Notes under the pieces: model-generated
What the model saw: the letters and a program-made list of their open reading frames with translations, nothing else
Database searches by the model: none
Told to the model about the DNA's origin: nothing
Made by a program: the position numbers and the translations under genes
Part shown: piece by piece, positions 44,784 to 53,500 of the stretch
Numbering within the stretch: position 1 is the first letter of the stretch
How the letters are laid out: each line of letters begins with the position of its first letter
Source of the DNA: Streptomyces phaeofaciens
GTDB lineage: Bacteria > Actinomycetota > Actinomycetes > Streptomycetales > Streptomycetaceae
Direction of reading: 5' to 3'
Length of the DNA stretch: 64,000 nucleotides
Assembly (NCBI RefSeq): GCF_014648915.1
Contig: NZ_BMSA01000007.1
Location: 124,001 to 188,000, forward strand

Positions 44784-45649
44784 GCGTCGGCATCACACGC
44801 GTCGGTGTCGTCGGCGGTGGGCAGATGGGCGCCGGCATCGCGGAGGTCTGTGCGCGGGCCGGCCTGGACACCGTGGTCTGCGAGGCCGACGCCACCGCCG
44901 CCCGCGCCGCGCGGGACCGGGTGGCTTCCTCGCTCGAGCGCGCCGTCCGGCGGGGCAAACTGGATCCCGCAGCCGCTCAAGAGGCCCTGGGCCGCCTCGT
45001 GTTCACCGGTGAACTGGACGATCTGGCCGACCGGCAGCTCGTCGTCGAGGCCGTCATCGAGAACGCCGGCGCGAAGACGGAGATCTTCGCCGCTCTCGAC
45101 AAGATCGTCGAGGACCCGGACGCGATCCTGGCCACGAACACCTCCTCCCTGCCGATCATGCGGCTCGGCAGGGCCACGGGCCGCGCCGACCGGGTCGTGG
45201 GCCTGCACTTCTTCAACCCCGTGCCGGTCCTGCCCCTCGTCGAGGTCGTGGCCTCCCTGCACACGGCCCCCGAGACGGTTTCCGCCGTCGAGTGCTTCAC
45301 CGCCGAAACGCTGGGCAGGACGGTCATCCGCTCCCGGGACCGGGCGGGCTTCGTCGTCAACGCCCTCCTCGTCCCGTACCTCCTGTCCGCCGTCCGGATG
45401 GCCGAGTCGGGTTTCGCCACCGCCGCGGACATCGACACCGGCATGGAGCTGGGCTGCGCCCACCCCATGGGTCCGCTGAGGCTGGCGGATCTGATCGGGC
45501 TCGACACCGTCGCCTCGATCGCCGAGTCGTTGTACGACGAGTTCCGTGAACCCCTCTACGCCCCGCCCCCGCTGCTCCAGCGGATGGTCGAGGCCGGCCT
45601 GCTGGGCCGTAGGACCGGCCGGGGGTTCCACACCTACGCCGAGGACTGA
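44780..45649 (+). CDS. 3-Hydroxyacyl-CoA (3-hydroxybutyryl-CoA) dehydrogenase
   Basis: A 289-residue HBD-type dehydrogenase. Rossmann motif VGVVGGGQMGAGIAEVCARAG (starts about residue 8, NAD-binding GxGxxG variant), LVVEAVIENAGAKTEIFA, then NTSSLPIMRLG, GLHFFNPVPVLPLVEV with the catalytic His, and AGFVVNALLVPYLLSAVRM. A C-terminal dimerisation domain follows (MELGCAHPMGPLRLADLIGLD). It oxidises (S)-3-hydroxybutyryl-CoA to acetoacetyl-CoA or the reverse. Coupling to aceB ties short-chain acyl-CoA oxidation to the glyoxylate shunt. It is the last gene of the operon; a hairpin follows the stop. Confidence 0.93.
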   Translation: MSVGITRVGVVGGGQMGAGIAEVCARAGLDTVVCEADATAARAARDRVASSLERAVRRGKLDPAAAQEALGRLVFTGELDDLADRQLVVEAVIENAGAKTEIFAALDKIVEDPDAILATNTSSLPIMRLGRATGRADRVVGLHFFNPVPVLPLVEVVASLHTAPETVSAVECFTAETLGRTVIRSRDRAGFVVNALLVPYLLSAVRMAESGFATAADIDTGMELGCAHPMGPLRLADLIGLDTVASIAESLYDEFREPLYAPPPLLQRMVEAGLLGRRTGRGFHTYAED

Positions 45650-45663
45650 GCATCCTGGCGAAC

Positions 45664-45681
45664 CCGGGCCGAGGGGCCCGG
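45664..45681 (+). terminator. GC hairpin after the ace operon
   Basis: CCGGGCC (45664-45670), loop GAGG, GGCCCGG (45675-45681), 14 bp after the stop of the dehydrogenase gene. No T-tract. The rest of the spacer to 45859 shows no gene. Confidence 0.6.
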
Positions 45682-45859
45682 ACCGCGCCGCCGGATGAGG
45701 GTCCGGGAGTCGCGTGGCACCGTCGGCACCGCCCGCTGGTCCGGTCCCTCGTAGGAGTGGCCTCGGGCCGGCGGCGCGGGCCAGGCGGTCGAGGGCGTCC
45801 TGCGTGCCCCACAGCCATTGACGCCTGCTCACCAACGGGGCCGATCGGCGGCTCCTGAG

Positions 45860-47098
45860 CTAGGCGACTTGCGCCTTCCCCAGGGAATCAGGCTGCGTCT
45901 GCCGAGCGTGCTGGTGGTGGTGTTGTGCCCAGCGGACAGCGAGTGGTGCCGCCAGGCCGGTCAGGGCGAACATGGCTCCGACGACGTACCAGCCGGGCCG
46001 GCCCCAGGTGATGCAGAGGGCGATGAGCAGACTTGGCCCAAGTGCGTCGGCCAGTCCGGCGCCCAGGCCGAACACTCCCAGGTACTGGCCGGTGGCGTGC
46101 TCGGGGGCGAGGGCGAAGGAGACCTCGAAGCCGGCGGCGGCGTGCCAGAGCTCGCCGACCGTGTGGATCACCACTGCGAGAAGGAGCAGGGTTGCGGCAG
46201 CCCATGCCGGTATGCCCGCGGACAGGGATATCAGCGAGCAGGCGATGAGAAAGGCCACTCCTGCCCGGCGGTAGGCGTTGCCGCCGGCCTCGGGGGAGTC
46301 GATGTCGCGGCCGGCTCGCACCTGGAACGCGACGACCATGACAGTGCCGGTCAGCATGGTGCCCGAGATGAGCCAGCGCGGGGCGGTGGTGGCACCGACC
46401 AGCCAGAGCGGGATGGCCACGGTGAGCACCTTGAACTGGATGGCCATGATGCCGTCGAGGACGGTGAGCAGCAGGTAGGGGCGGTCCCGGAGGGCGATCC
46501 AGCGAGGGCCGCCGGCCGCCGGGAGCGGCGCGACCGGCGGCAGGGAGACGAGGAACGCCGCGGAGACCACGAAGGCGATCGCGTTGCCGATGGCCATGAG
46601 CTGATAGGCGGTGAGTGTGCCCGCCTGAACCACCCATCCCGCCCCCAGGGCACCGAGAGAGATGCCGACATTGGTCACCGCCCGGAGGTAGGCGCGGAAC
46701 TCCTGTGGCCGGTCGCCTCCGTAGCGTCTGACGAGCGGACTGTGTGCGGCTTTTCCAGCTGCCTTGGCTCCGGCGGCCACGGCGACCACGACAACGAAGG
46801 GCCAGAAACTGTCCACCAGCACGAAGCCGGCCGTGGCCAGAGCCTGGACCACGAGGGTGACGGCGTAGACGCCGCGTGCTCCGTACCTGTCCGCCAGATG
46901 ACCGACCGCGACGCCCAGGACCAGAGCGGCACATCCGGCGATTCCGAGCCCGGTCCCCACCTGGCCCGCCGGTAGGTGAACCGCTTCGGTGAAATACAGC
47001 ACCCCAGCGGTCAGATACAGGCCACTGCCGACGGTGTAGACGAAGTTCGAGGCAGCGAGGACACGCTGCGGTCCGGAGTCCGGCATCAAGCGGGGCAT
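45860..47098 (-). CDS. MFS transporter (about 12 TM)
   Basis: A 412-residue major facilitator. Hydrophobic helices alternate throughout, e.g. ASNFVYTVGSGLYLTAGVLY, IAGCAALVLGVAVGHLADRYGARG (contains the MFS loop motif GHLADRYGAR), FWPFVVVVAVAAGAKAAG and LLLTVLDGIMAIQFKVLTVA. The C-terminus is His/Gln-rich (QHHHQHARQTQ). No drug-type signature lets me name a substrate. ATG 47098 has GGAG seven bases upstream. The open frame continues upstream to 47503 but this extension covers unrelated remnant sequence. An inverted repeat GCAAGTAA...TTACTTGC lies just upstream. Confidence 0.85.
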   Translation of the reverse strand: MPRLMPDSGPQRVLAASNFVYTVGSGLYLTAGVLYFTEAVHLPAGQVGTGLGIAGCAALVLGVAVGHLADRYGARGVYAVTLVVQALATAGFVLVDSFWPFVVVVAVAAGAKAAGKAAHSPLVRRYGGDRPQEFRAYLRAVTNVGISLGALGAGWVVQAGTLTAYQLMAIGNAIAFVVSAAFLVSLPPVAPLPAAGGPRWIALRDRPYLLLTVLDGIMAIQFKVLTVAIPLWLVGATTAPRWLISGTMLTGTVMVVAFQVRAGRDIDSPEAGGNAYRRAGVAFLIACSLISLSAGIPAWAAATLLLLAVVIHTVGELWHAAAGFEVSFALAPEHATGQYLGVFGLGAGLADALGPSLLIALCITWGRPGWYVVGAMFALTGLAAPLAVRWAQHHHQHARQTQPDSLGKAQVA

Positions 47099-47121
47099 GA
47101 CAACGCTCCACACGTCACGGG

Positions 47122-47160
47122 CAAGTAAGGGTCCGTCAAGCTTGTTGCACATTACTTGCA
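47122..47160. promoter_or_regulatory. Inverted repeat upstream of MFS gene
   Basis: GCAAGTAA (47122-47129) and TTACTTGC (47153-47160) form an 8-bp inverted repeat about 24 bp upstream of the MFS start, followed by ACTTGC again at 47161. It is a candidate operator. No regulator gene is adjacent. Confidence 0.45.
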
Positions 47161-47201
47161 CTTGCGAGACTGTCGCTACTCTCAGGTGGGGTGTGAGGCT
47201 G

Positions 47202-47343
47202 ATGACGTTCCTCGGACAAGAAGTGCCGCCGTCGCGGCGGCGGTCGCCCTGACTGGGCTCGCCGCCTGCCCGGGTACGGCAAGGACGGCAACTCCAAGAT
47301 CTTCGACGGACTCCTCGCCCGCGACACGGACCTCGAGCCGCGG
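47202..47343 (+). pseudogene. Remnant of an ABC-transporter substrate-binding lipoprotein
   Basis: One frame encodes PRTRSAAVAAAVALTGLAAC, a lipoprotein signal peptide with lipobox LAAC. Immediately after it another frame encodes PGYGKDGNSKIFDGLLARDT, typical of the mature N-terminal part of nickel/peptide-type binding proteins. The nearby ATG at 47203 is in yet another frame. At least two frameshifts or deletions are needed, and the remaining 450 or so residues are missing. I judge this a decayed gene fragment. Confidence 0.6.
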
Positions 47344-47503
47344 CAGCGGCGACCACACCGGCGAGAACGGCCACCGCTGTGGTGCGGACGAGGCCCAGGA
47401 TCGCGCCCGCTGCGACGTCGCCGAGCCAGGTGTGGCCGACGGCAAGCAGCGCCACCGGGCGGAGGGTCCGTCCGAGAGGACCCCGGGCGGACCACCCCAC
47501 CAC
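47335..47503 (-). pseudogene. Possible PAP2-phosphatase C-terminal fragment
   Basis: In the frame upstream of the MFS gene the sequence reads RPVALLAVGHTWLGDVAAG then AILGLVRTTAVAVLAGVV. This resembles the third PAP2 motif (G-H-x4-D-x3-G) and last helix of a lipid phosphatase. There is no N-terminal part and no start context. It adjoins the lipoprotein remnant on the other strand. Low confidence. Confidence 0.35.
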
Positions 47504-47506
47504 CCC

Positions 47507-48331
47507 TCAAGGGCCGGCGGTTTCCGTCGGCCGGGTGTCCTCCGTCGCGCGGGCGCCGTCCGCGAGCGGCTGGGCCTCATAGGTGATGCGGATGACGCCG
47601 TCGGCGTGCCGGTCGGTGCTCGCCCGGACGCCGAAGACGTCGGCGAGGATCTGCGGGGTCAGCACCTCCAGCACGGGCCCGGCCGCGACCACAACCCCCT
47701 CGTGCAGGACGACCAGGTGGTCGCAGAGCCGTGCGGCCAGGTCGAGGTCGTGCAGGACGGCGAGGGTGGTGATCCCGGTGGCGCGGATGAGGTCCAGGAG
47801 TTCGAACCGGGCGCGGATGTCGAGGTGGTTGGTGAGTTCGTCGAGGACGAGGAGCCGGGGGTCCTGGGCCAGCGCGCGGGCCAGCAGGACGCGTTGACGC
47901 TCGCCGCCGGACAGGGAGGCGTAGTCCCGGTGGGCGAAGGGGCGTACGCCGCAGCGGTCGACGGCGTCGGTCACGGCCCGTTCGTCCTCGGTCCCGTCGC
48001 GGCCCAGCAGGCTGTGGTGGGGGGAGCGGCCCAGGGCGACGATCTCGGTGACGGTCAGGCCGGTGGTGTTGCCGCCGGAGTCCTGGAGGACGGCCGCGGT
48101 GCGGCGGGCGGCGGCCCGGGCGGACAGCCTCCATACGTCGTCCTCGCCCACCCGCACGATCCCTTGAGCCGGGCGCAGTGAGCGGTACACGGTGCGCAAC
48201 AGGGTGGACTTTCCACTGCCGTTGGGGCCGACGAGTCCGACGATGTCGCCCTTGGCGGCCTCCAGGGTCACCTCACGGAGGATCGGGTTGCGGTCGAGGG
48301 TGACGTGCAGCTGGTCGATGGTGAGTTTCAT
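47507..48331 (-). CDS. ABC transporter ATPase, FecE-type (metallophore uptake)
   Basis: A 274-residue ATPase. Walker A GLVGPNGSGKSTLLR (about 34-48), Q-loop AVLQDSGGN, signature SLSGGERQRVLLARAL (about 140) and Walker B LLVLDELTNHLD, where Leu replaces the usual Pro of DEPT while the catalytic Glu is kept; the H-loop is AVLHDLDLA. The closest type is the ATPase of siderophore or B12 importers. The C-terminus carries a short Thr/Pro-rich tail. It is the last gene of the SBP-permease-ATPase operon (3-bp gap to the permease gene) and lies next to the isonitrile lipopeptide genes. Confidence 0.93.
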   Translation of the reverse strand: MKLTIDQLHVTLDRNPILREVTLEAAKGDIVGLVGPNGSGKSTLLRTVYRSLRPAQGIVRVGEDDVWRLSARAAARRTAAVLQDSGGNTTGLTVTEIVALGRSPHHSLLGRDGTEDERAVTDAVDRCGVRPFAHRDYASLSGGERQRVLLARALAQDPRLLVLDELTNHLDIRARFELLDLIRATGITTLAVLHDLDLAARLCDHLVVLHEGVVVAAGPVLEVLTPQILADVFGVRASTDRHADGVIRITYEAQPLADGARATEDTRPTETAGP

Positions 48332-48334
48332 GCG

Positions 48335-49360
48335 TCAGTCCAGGCCCTTGTTGCGGCGCAGCAGCCACAGGAAGAAGGGGGCCCCGAGGAGGGCGGTGAG
48401 GATGCCGAGGGGCAGTTCGTTGGGGCGGTTGAGGGTGCGGGAGAGGAGGTCGACGAGGACCAGGTAGACGGCGCCCAGCAGCGCGGTCAGCGGCAGCAGG
48501 CGGCGGTGGTCGGCGCCGATGGTCAGACGCACCAGGTGCGGGATCATCAGGCCCACGAAGCCGATGCTGCCGGCGACGGCGATGACGGTTCCGGTGAGCA
48601 GTGCGCTGAGGACCAGCAGGACGGCCCGCAGCCGGTTGACGTCGACGCCGAGGGCGGTGGCGGACTCGTCGCCGGCCAGCAGGACGTTGAGACGCCGGCC
48701 GAACAGGGTGAGGAGCGCGGTGGTGACGAGCACCACCACGGTGACCGTGGGGAGTTGGTCCCACTCGGCGCCCGCCACACTGCCCAGCATCCAGAACATC
48801 ACCGTCCGCAGTTCGGTCGGTGTCGCCTGGAGCTGGACGAAGCTGGTGGCGGAGAGGAAGACGTAGCCGATGGCGACGCCCGCCAGCACCAGCCGGGTCG
48901 GGGCCAGTCTGCCCTGCCGCTGCCCGAGCGCGAAGACCAGCGCGCCGGCGGCCATCGCGCCGAGGAAGGCCGCGGCCGACACCCCGAGCCCGGCGAGCGC
49001 CGCGCCGCCGCCCAGGGTGATGACGAGGACCGCGCCGAGCGTGGCGCCGTAGGAGAAGCCCAGCACGATGGGGTCGGCGAGCGGATTGGAGACCACGGTC
49101 TGCAGAACGGTTCCGGAAACGGCCAGGCCGGCGCCGACCAGGGCCGCCAGGAGCACGCGCGGGGTGCGGAAGTTCCAGACGATCTGGTCGAGGGCGGGAT
49201 CGGCGGGGGCCGGCCCCGCGCCGGTGAGGTGGTGCAGGACGACCCCCCACACATCACCGAGCGGGATGTTCACCGCGCCGATGCTGATCGCCACGATCAT
49301 GGTGACGGCCAGCGCGACGGGCAGCAGCGTGAAGGCCAGCGGGACCTTGAGACGGCTCAG
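48335..49360 (-). CDS. ABC transporter permease, FecCD-type
   Basis: About 341 residues with roughly ten membrane helices, the BtuC/FecCD family. Typical segments are IWNFRTPRVLLAALVGAGLA (family reads R-x-PR), VSGTVLQTVVSNPLADPIVLG, GVSAAAFLGAMAAGALVFAL, GSIGFVGLMIPHLVRLTIGA and LLSRTLNRPNELPLGILTAL. The frame has no ATG, GTG or TTG at the expected position. CTG 49360 overlaps the TGA of the binding-protein gene (CTGA), giving the standard length, so a CTG start with translational coupling is the best reading. An upstream in-frame GTG would overlap the previous gene by about 30 codons. Confidence 0.9.
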   Translation of the reverse strand: MSRLKVPLAFTLLPVALAVTMIVAISIGAVNIPLGDVWGVVLHHLTGAGPAPADPALDQIVWNFRTPRVLLAALVGAGLAVSGTVLQTVVSNPLADPIVLGFSYGATLGAVLVITLGGGAALAGLGVSAAAFLGAMAAGALVFALGQRQGRLAPTRLVLAGVAIGYVFLSATSFVQLQATPTELRTVMFWMLGSVAGAEWDQLPTVTVVVLVTTALLTLFGRRLNVLLAGDESATALGVDVNRLRAVLLVLSALLTGTVIAVAGSIGFVGLMIPHLVRLTIGADHRRLLPLTALLGAVYLVLVDLLSRTLNRPNELPLGILTALLGAPFFLWLLRRNKGLD

Positions 49361-50397
49361 AACGCGTCCGGGTGCAGCGTCTTGGCGATCTTCTCCACGG
49401 CCAGGTCGTTGCTGGGGCCCAGGTACATCGAGTCGGACAGCGTCACGTACGCGTTGTTCTTGGCCGCCGGCCACTGGGGGAACTCCTTGAGCAGGGTCTT
49501 GGCGTAGGCCGCCGGGTTCGGGTCGTTGTAGGCGATGACGACGAGGGCGTCCACGTCGGTCGCGGCCACCTTCTCCTTGCTCAGATCGGCGAAGGACGTC
49601 TTGGACGCGTTCTCGAAGGCGTTGGAGCCGCCGGCTTCGGCGAGGATGTCGTTGTAGATGCCCTTGGCGACGACCGAGCTGAAGTCGTTGCCGCCCATGG
49701 ACATGTTGGAGAAGAGCACCATGACGTTGGGCCGCTTCTCGCCCTTCACCTTGGCCGAGACGGCCGTGATGTTCTTCTCGGAGGCGGCGATCAGCTTCTC
49801 GGCCTTGTCACTGACGTTGAAGATCTTCCCCATGTCGCGCAGGAGCTGGTAGCTGTCGGCGACGGTCATCTTGGAGGTGTCCTGGTCGCAGCCCTGCGGG
49901 GAGACATAGGTCCGGGACCCCACGTCCTTGAGCTGGTCGCGGGTGGCGAAGCCGTTCTTCTCGTCGAAGCCGTACGACGTCGTCGACAGCACCAGGTCGG
50001 GGCGCAGGCCGATCATCGCCTCGCGGGGGATGTCGTAGGCCTCGTTGAGCTTGATGTCGCCGGTGGGCAGGGCCTTGATGGCGGCGGCCCGGCCAGGGAC
50101 CTCGGACATGCCGTAGCTCTGCTGGTTGGCGACGATCTTGTCCTCGAGGCCGAGGGCGAGGAGGGTGGAGACCTCGGCGACGGAGGCGCCGTTCATGACG
50201 ACGACCCGGCTGGGGGCCTTCTCGAAGGTCTGCTTCTGGCCGCAGTTGTCCAGTGTGACCGGGTAGCCGTTCTTCGTGGCCGCGGCTTCGGTGGACTTCG
50301 TACTCGCCCCGTCGTCGGACGATGAGCCGCCGCATGCCGCCGTGAGCAGACAGAGGGCTGCGGCCAGGGCGGTGGCGACCGGCCGGTTGATCGACAT
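49357..50397 (-). CDS. Substrate-binding lipoprotein of metallophore ABC importer
   Basis: A 346-residue lipoprotein. Signal peptide ends at lipobox LTAACGG (Cys about 22), followed by a Ser/Asp/Thr-rich linker. The mature part fits the type III (FecB/BtuF) fold: FEKAPSRVVVMNGASVAEV near residue 60, a long rigid helix in the middle, and LVVIAYNDPNPAAYAKTLL near the end. Unusually, there is a CG motif at NCGQKQ and a second Cys in SPQGCDQDTSK, which may form a disulfide. AAGGAG lies five bases before ATG 50397. The upstream promoter nearly matches that of the biosynthetic operon, so import and synthesis are probably co-expressed. Confidence 0.93.
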   Translation of the reverse strand: MSINRPVATALAAALCLLTAACGGSSSDDGASTKSTEAAATKNGYPVTLDNCGQKQTFEKAPSRVVVMNGASVAEVSTLLALGLEDKIVANQQSYGMSEVPGRAAAIKALPTGDIKLNEAYDIPREAMIGLRPDLVLSTTSYGFDEKNGFATRDQLKDVGSRTYVSPQGCDQDTSKMTVADSYQLLRDMGKIFNVSDKAEKLIAASEKNITAVSAKVKGEKRPNVMVLFSNMSMGGNDFSSVVAKGIYNDILAEAGGSNAFENASKTSFADLSKEKVAATDVDALVVIAYNDPNPAAYAKTLLKEFPQWPAAKNNAYVTLSDSMYLGPSNDLAVEKIAKTLHPDAF

Positions 50398-50448
50398 GCG
50401 GGCTCCTTGCGTGGCGGAAGGACTCATCGGGCTGAAAGGTCCTGTTGC

Positions 50449-50500
50449 AGTAGTCGGGGCGAAGTGAGCCTGAGTTCCCGGCAGTTCACGAATTTCTCGG
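50449..50500 (-). promoter_or_regulatory. ECF-type promoter of the importer operon
   Basis: Read on the minus strand: -35 GGGAACT (50473-50479), 16-base spacer, -10 CGACTACT (50449-50456), 52 bp before ATG 50397. Further upstream is GAGAAATTCGTGAACTGCC. The same -35, spacing and -10 occur before the Asp/Asn-hydroxylase gene. Confidence 0.75.
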
Positions 50501-53500
50501 GGGCGTCGCCCGTCGGGGACGGAGCGGCGCCTCCGGGGCCGGCAGCACGCCCGAGGTCACACAGTGGTCCAGGTGGCGGAAGACCAGGTCGCGGTCGACG
50601 GGCGGGCAGCTGATGCCGCTGCCTTCGAGCCCGGTGCGCACGTTGTCGGCCTGGATCCGACCGAGGCGCAGGTCGGTCGCGTCGGCCTGCTCCGCCGCGT
50701 CGAAGAAGGCGATCGTCGTGGCGGCGACGTCGGCCGAGCGGGGCAGCAGCTCCCGCCACCGGGCGAGCGACAGGCACCGCACCGGATAGCCGTACTCCCG
50801 CACCCAGTCGTAGACCTCGCTCAGCCGTACCCGGGGCAGGGTCGCGTGGTGGAAGACGGGGCCGCCCGCCGATGCGCGCGGGTGGAGGCCGAGGTGGACC
50901 AGGGCCCGGGCGACGAAGTCCACCGGCGTCCACACCTCGTCCTCGAACAGCTCCGGGACGATTCCCTCCGGGACACCCGCCCGCAGCACGCTCCACAGGA
51001 AGTCCCGCTCGTTGACGTATCCCGTCCCGGACGGTCCGACCACACGGCCCAGGCGGTGCACGGTGACCGGCAGACCGCGTTCGGCCGCCTGCTCCAGCAG
51101 CCGTTCGGACGCCCACTTGGACTGCTGGTAGCCGTACCGCAGTCCCTCGTGGGCCGGCAGGAACGCCTCCGGCACCTCGGGGCTCAGGCTCGCGGGCGGG
51201 GCCACGGAGAGGGTGGAGACGTAGTGCAGGGGTGTGGTGCGTACGGCGGCCAGGCGCAGGAGGTGGGCGGTGGACTCGGTGTTGACGGCGCGCAGGGTGG
51301 CGTAGTCGCGCAGGATGCTGACGGTCGCGGCGTTGTGGAAGATCGCGTCGCAGGTGGCGGCGAGGTCGCCGAGCGTGTCCCGGGTCAGGCCGAGGTCCGG
51401 GCGGGCGAGGTCGGCGGGGACGGCGGTCAGCCGGTCCCGGGCCCGCTCGTCGAGGGTGATTCCGTGGCGTGCGAGGGTCTCGTGGATGCGGGCGCCGGCC
51501 TCGGGTCTGCCGTCGGCCCGGACCAGGCAGACGATCTCGGCTTCCGTCACGTCGAGGAGTTCCGCCAGCAGATGGGCGCCCACGAAGCCGGTGGCGCCGG
51601 TGAGGAGGATCCTCCGTGGGGCGGCGCCCGGGGTGCGGTGGATGCCGGGTCCGATGCCCTGGTCGAGCACGGCGTCGGCCAGGAACGCCGCGGCGGAGGT
51701 CGTCGGCGGCGGTGGTGACGTCTCGTCCAGGAAGCGGGCCAGTGCGGCTGCGGTGGGGTGCTGGAAGAGCCAGGCGACCCGTACGTCGCGGCCGAGTTCG
51801 GCACCGAGCCGGTTGGCGACCTGGATCGCCTGGAGGGACTGGGCGCCCAGGTCGAACACGTCGTCGTCCACCGTGACGGTGTCGGCGCCGAGGATCTGGC
51901 GCCAGACGCCGGTGATGGTCCGCTCCAGGTCGCTGCCCGTGGCCGGGGCCTGCGGGACCGGCGGCGTGCTCAGGGCCGTCCGGTCGATCTTGCCGGAGTC
52001 GGTGCGGGGCAGCCGGGCGACGGCCTCGACGGCAGAGGGGATCATCGCGGCGGGCAGGCGTGCCCGCAGGTGCACCCTGATCTCCGACGCCGACGGGGCC
52101 GGGGACTGTGCCACCAGATGGGCGACCAGACGCCGGGTGCCGTCGGCGAGGGTCTGTCCGACGACGGCCGCCTCACGGATCCCGGGGTGGGTGAGCAGGG
52201 CGCTCTCGACCTCGGCGGGCTGGACACGATGACCACTGATCTTGAACTCGTCGTCCGACCGGCCCAGGAAACGCAGCTGCCCGTCCTCGTCGACGCGCAC
52301 GAGGTCACCGGTGCGGTAGGCGCGGGGAGCGCCGGGGACATCGGTGAGCGGGGCGAAGCGGGAGCCGTCCCGCGGGGCTCCCCGGTAGCCCCGGGCCAGG
52401 GTGTCGCCCAGCAGATACAGCTCCCCCTCGACGACGGCGGCCCGGATGCCGGGCAGGGGCAGGCCGATGGGGACCTCGCCGGGCGCGAGCGCCGGGTCGT
52501 GCAGGTCGGCGACGGTGGCGACCACGGTCGCCTCGGTCGGCCCGTAGGTGTTGAGCAGCGCGACCGAGGTGCCGACGGCCTTGCGCCAGCGGTCGACCCG
52601 TTCGGGCAGGGCCGCCTCGCCGCCGATGACGACGGTCCGCACGCTCTCCGGCAGGACGGAGCCGGTCGAGACCGTGTAGGCCACCTCGTGCCAGTAGGCG
52701 GTGGGCAGGTCCAGCACGCTCACCCGCAGCCGCGCGCACTCGTCCAGGAAGCGGGGAACCGACTCGGTCATGTCGTCGGTGCGGATCACCAGCGTGCCGC
52801 CGGCGCACAGCGTGAGGAAGATTTCCTCCACGCTGGCGTCGAAGTGCAGCGGGGCGAAGTGCAGGACGCGGTCGGTGCGTCGGAGGCGGTAGCGGTGGGT
52901 GGCGGCGGCGACGAAGTGGGCCAGCGCTCCGTGCCCGATCTCGACGGCTTTGGGGCGGCCGGTGGAACCCGAGGTGTGCAGGACGTACGCGAGGTCCGTG
53001 GGCGCGGGTGCCGACGGGGCCCGGGTGGTGCGGGGGCCGGTGTCCGGCTGTTCCAGCAGGAGTACGGGGTGCTCCGCGAAGTCGGCCGCGCGCTCACCGG
53101 TCGTCAGGACGAGCGCCGGAGCCGTGTCGGCCAGCAGGTGGGCCGTACGGTCGGCCGGGGCCTTCGGGTCGAGGGGGCAGTAGGCGGCACCCGACAGCAG
53201 GACACCCAGGACGGCGGTGACGGCCTCGATCCCTCGGGGCAGGGCCACCGCCACCACGTCGCCTCCGCCGACGCCCCGGCCGGCCAGGCGGCGGGCGAGG
53301 TTCCGTGCGGAGCCGAAGAGCTGGGCGTAGGTGCGGCTGTCCCCGGCGTGTTCCAGGGCGACGGCCGCGCCCCGGCGGGCGGCGTGGTCGGCGATCAGGT
53401 GCAGCACCGGGCGGGCCGGGGCGGGCAACGGTCCGCCGTCGAGAACCCGGACCGCGCGCTCGGCGTCCGGGCGGGCGCCGAGCGCGCGGTCCGGGTCGGC

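Noticed and set aside
45818..46975. A 385-codon plus-strand open frame opposite the MFS gene
   Set aside because: The translation has no recognisable domain, while the minus strand encodes about 12 hydrophobic helices and the MFS loop motif with a good ribosome-binding site.
45860..47503. MFS protein with a 135-residue N-terminal extension
   Set aside because: The extension reads through remnant sequence and contains no MFS features. ATG 47098 has a good ribosome-binding site and yields the normal length.
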